From: Elusimicrobiota bacterium
Lineage (GTDB): Bacteria; Elusimicrobiota; Elusimicrobia; Elusimicrobiales; UBA9959
Assembly: GCA_030639665.1 (NCBI GenBank)
Contig: DAOWCC010000141.1
Location: 1-6,331, forward strand
Direction: 5' to 3'
Length of the DNA: 6,331 nucleotides
Shown here: one piece after another, positions 5,489 to 6,331 of the stretch
Layout: every line of letters starts with the position of its first letter
Numbering within the stretch: the stretch's first letter is position 1
Position numbers and translations under genes: made by a program
Notes under the pieces: generated by a model
The model's input: only the letters and a program-made list of their open reading frames with translations
What the model was told of the DNA's origin: nothing
Databases searched by the model: none

Positions 5489-6331
5489 ATGAAAAAATTA
5501 TCAGTTTTCCTTATGCTCCTGTTTATTTCACTTCCATCCTGTTTCTCCGCGGAAAAATTTGAAAATGAAGATATTTTATTAAAAAAAGCGCATTCTTCAT
5601 GGCTTAACGGAAGACCGGAAGACGCGGCCGGAACGCTTAAATATATAGTTTTTAGAACAACCGACACAAAAAAATCCCTGGAGGCAATAGGCCATTTGTC
5701 CATAATTCTATCTGAACTCGGAAAACCTCAGGAAGCGCTCGCTTATCTGGCAAAAGCCGAAGTAATAAATTCCAGCAATCCCTATACCTATTTTGAAAAA
5801 GGCTGGAATTATCTGGCGCTTGAAGAATATAGCGAAGCGCGAACAGCCTTTGAAAAAGTCCTGCCGCTAACCGTCGCTCCCGATTTGGTGGCTCAAACAA
5901 GATTCGGCATGGGCATGGCTGAAATTGAATTAACCGGCCCCGAACACGCGATAAAAGTTTTTAAATCGGCTTATCATCGATTCCCGTATTTAATCTCACC
6001 CGCCACGCAAATGATCAGCAAATGTTTCGCGAAAATAAAAAAAAGGCAGCACTCCGTTATATTTTTAAAACAAGCCCTTGAATATGATCCTAAAAACATT
6101 CAGGCTATAATTGATCTCGCCTTTCTTTATGATACTGTGGGCTATTATATGCAAGCATGGCAAACATTTTACACTCTTAGGGAAATGTCTCCCGATGAAC
6201 CTTTTTTTATCAAAAAAACGAAAAAACTTTCAAAACATATAAAAGGAAAAAAAGATAATCTTCTTTATTGGACAAGACTTGCTTGGCCCGTGCATAAAAA
6301 TCCTTTGAAATTTTATGGGAAGAAAAAAATA
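5489..6331 (+). CDS. Exported TPR-repeat protein (partial, C-terminus missing)
   Basis: There are 281 open codons to the right edge with no stop. Residues 1-21 are a signal peptide (KK, then VFLMLLFISL). LPSC at 15-18 could be a lipobox making C18 a lipid anchor, or cleavage may follow FSA at 19-21, so it is exported either way. About five to six TPR-like helical pairs follow: roughly 27-60, 63-97, 98-132, 133-168, 169-203 and 204-238, with clear A/G/Y spacing in YFEKGWNYLALEEYSEA and AIIDLAFLYDTVGYYMQA. TPRs mediate protein-protein contact, probably in the periplasm or at the envelope. The last part (255-281) leaves the repeats (LLYWTRLAWPVHKNP, then KFYGKKKI) and could lead into a second domain. 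A SpoIID/LytB-like domain is one guess, unproven here. The start is the first ATG after an in-frame stop (5477-5479). No SD is visible. It is divergent from the tRNA genes and lies 36 bases after the MITE-like element. Minus-strand frames across 5476-5900 are shadows. Confidence 0.88.
   Translation, partial: MKKLSVFLMLLFISLPSCFSAEKFENEDILLKKAHSSWLNGRPEDAAGTLKYIVFRTTDTKKSLEAIGHLSIILSELGKPQEALAYLAKAEVINSSNPYTYFEKGWNYLALEEYSEARTAFEKVLPLTVAPDLVAQTRFGMGMAEIELTGPEHAIKVFKSAYHRFPYLISPATQMISKCFAKIKKRQHSVIFLKQALEYDPKNIQAIIDLAFLYDTVGYYMQAWQTFYTLREMSPDEPFFIKKTKKLSKHIKGKKDNLLYWTRLAWPVHKNPLKFYGKKKI

Noticed and set aside
5476..5900. Two overlapping minus-strand open frames
   Set aside because: They are antisense to the signal-peptide and TPR region of the plus-strand gene, which explains the coding pattern better.
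1..6331. CRISPR array, defence system, prophage or other new multi-gene system
   Set aside because: There are no regularly spaced repeats and every sizeable gene belongs to housekeeping or exported families. The only mobile signature is the 97-bp element.

Overview
The window looks like an ordinary bacterial chromosome segment of moderate-to-low GC content. Three regions can be seen: a protein-quality-control operon on the minus strand, a pair of minus-strand tRNA genes, and the start of a divergent plus-strand gene for an exported TPR protein. The trigger factor/ClpP/Lon cluster, Shine-Dalgarno (SD) led genes and two exported proteins show that this is a bacterium. The exported TPR protein and the DUF885 protein would suit a Gram-negative, deep-branching lineage such as Elusimicrobiota or Omnitrophota, but that placement is a guess and not something the sequence proves.

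Layout, read on the minus strand from right to left. tRNA-Lys(CUU) at 5223-5295 has a good promoter at 5314-5341 and is followed by tRNA-Leu(UAG) at 5047-5128. A 267-base stretch (4780-5046) then holds only small hairpins. Next come tig (trigger factor, 4779-3502), clpP (3402-2797), lon (2681-273) and the first 76 codons of a secreted DUF885-type protein (230 to beyond the left edge). The gaps inside the operon are 99, 115 and 42 bases. The first two hold stable hairpins, the third holds none. On the plus strand, a TPR protein with a signal peptide starts at 5489 and runs off the right edge.

Functionally, the operon joins folding of new chains on the ribosome (trigger factor) with two cytoplasmic degradation machines (ClpP and Lon). 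This is the classic tig-clpP-clpX-lon order, but clpX is missing. The ClpP is unusual: the catalytic Asp position appears to be Asn (N178), and the loop after the catalytic His is three residues longer than in E. coli ClpP. Together these suggest a specialised ClpP paralogue.

The most interesting non-coding feature lies between the tRNA promoter and the TPR gene. It is a 97-bp element (5356-5452) with perfect 11-bp terminal inverted repeats, exactly flanked by a 5-bp direct repeat (CTTGC), which is the architecture of a MITE-like non-autonomous transposon. The right-hand target repeat overlaps a possible -35 box for the TPR gene, which has no SD and may be leaderless. I see no CRISPR array, defence island, prophage gene or other clearly new multi-gene system.
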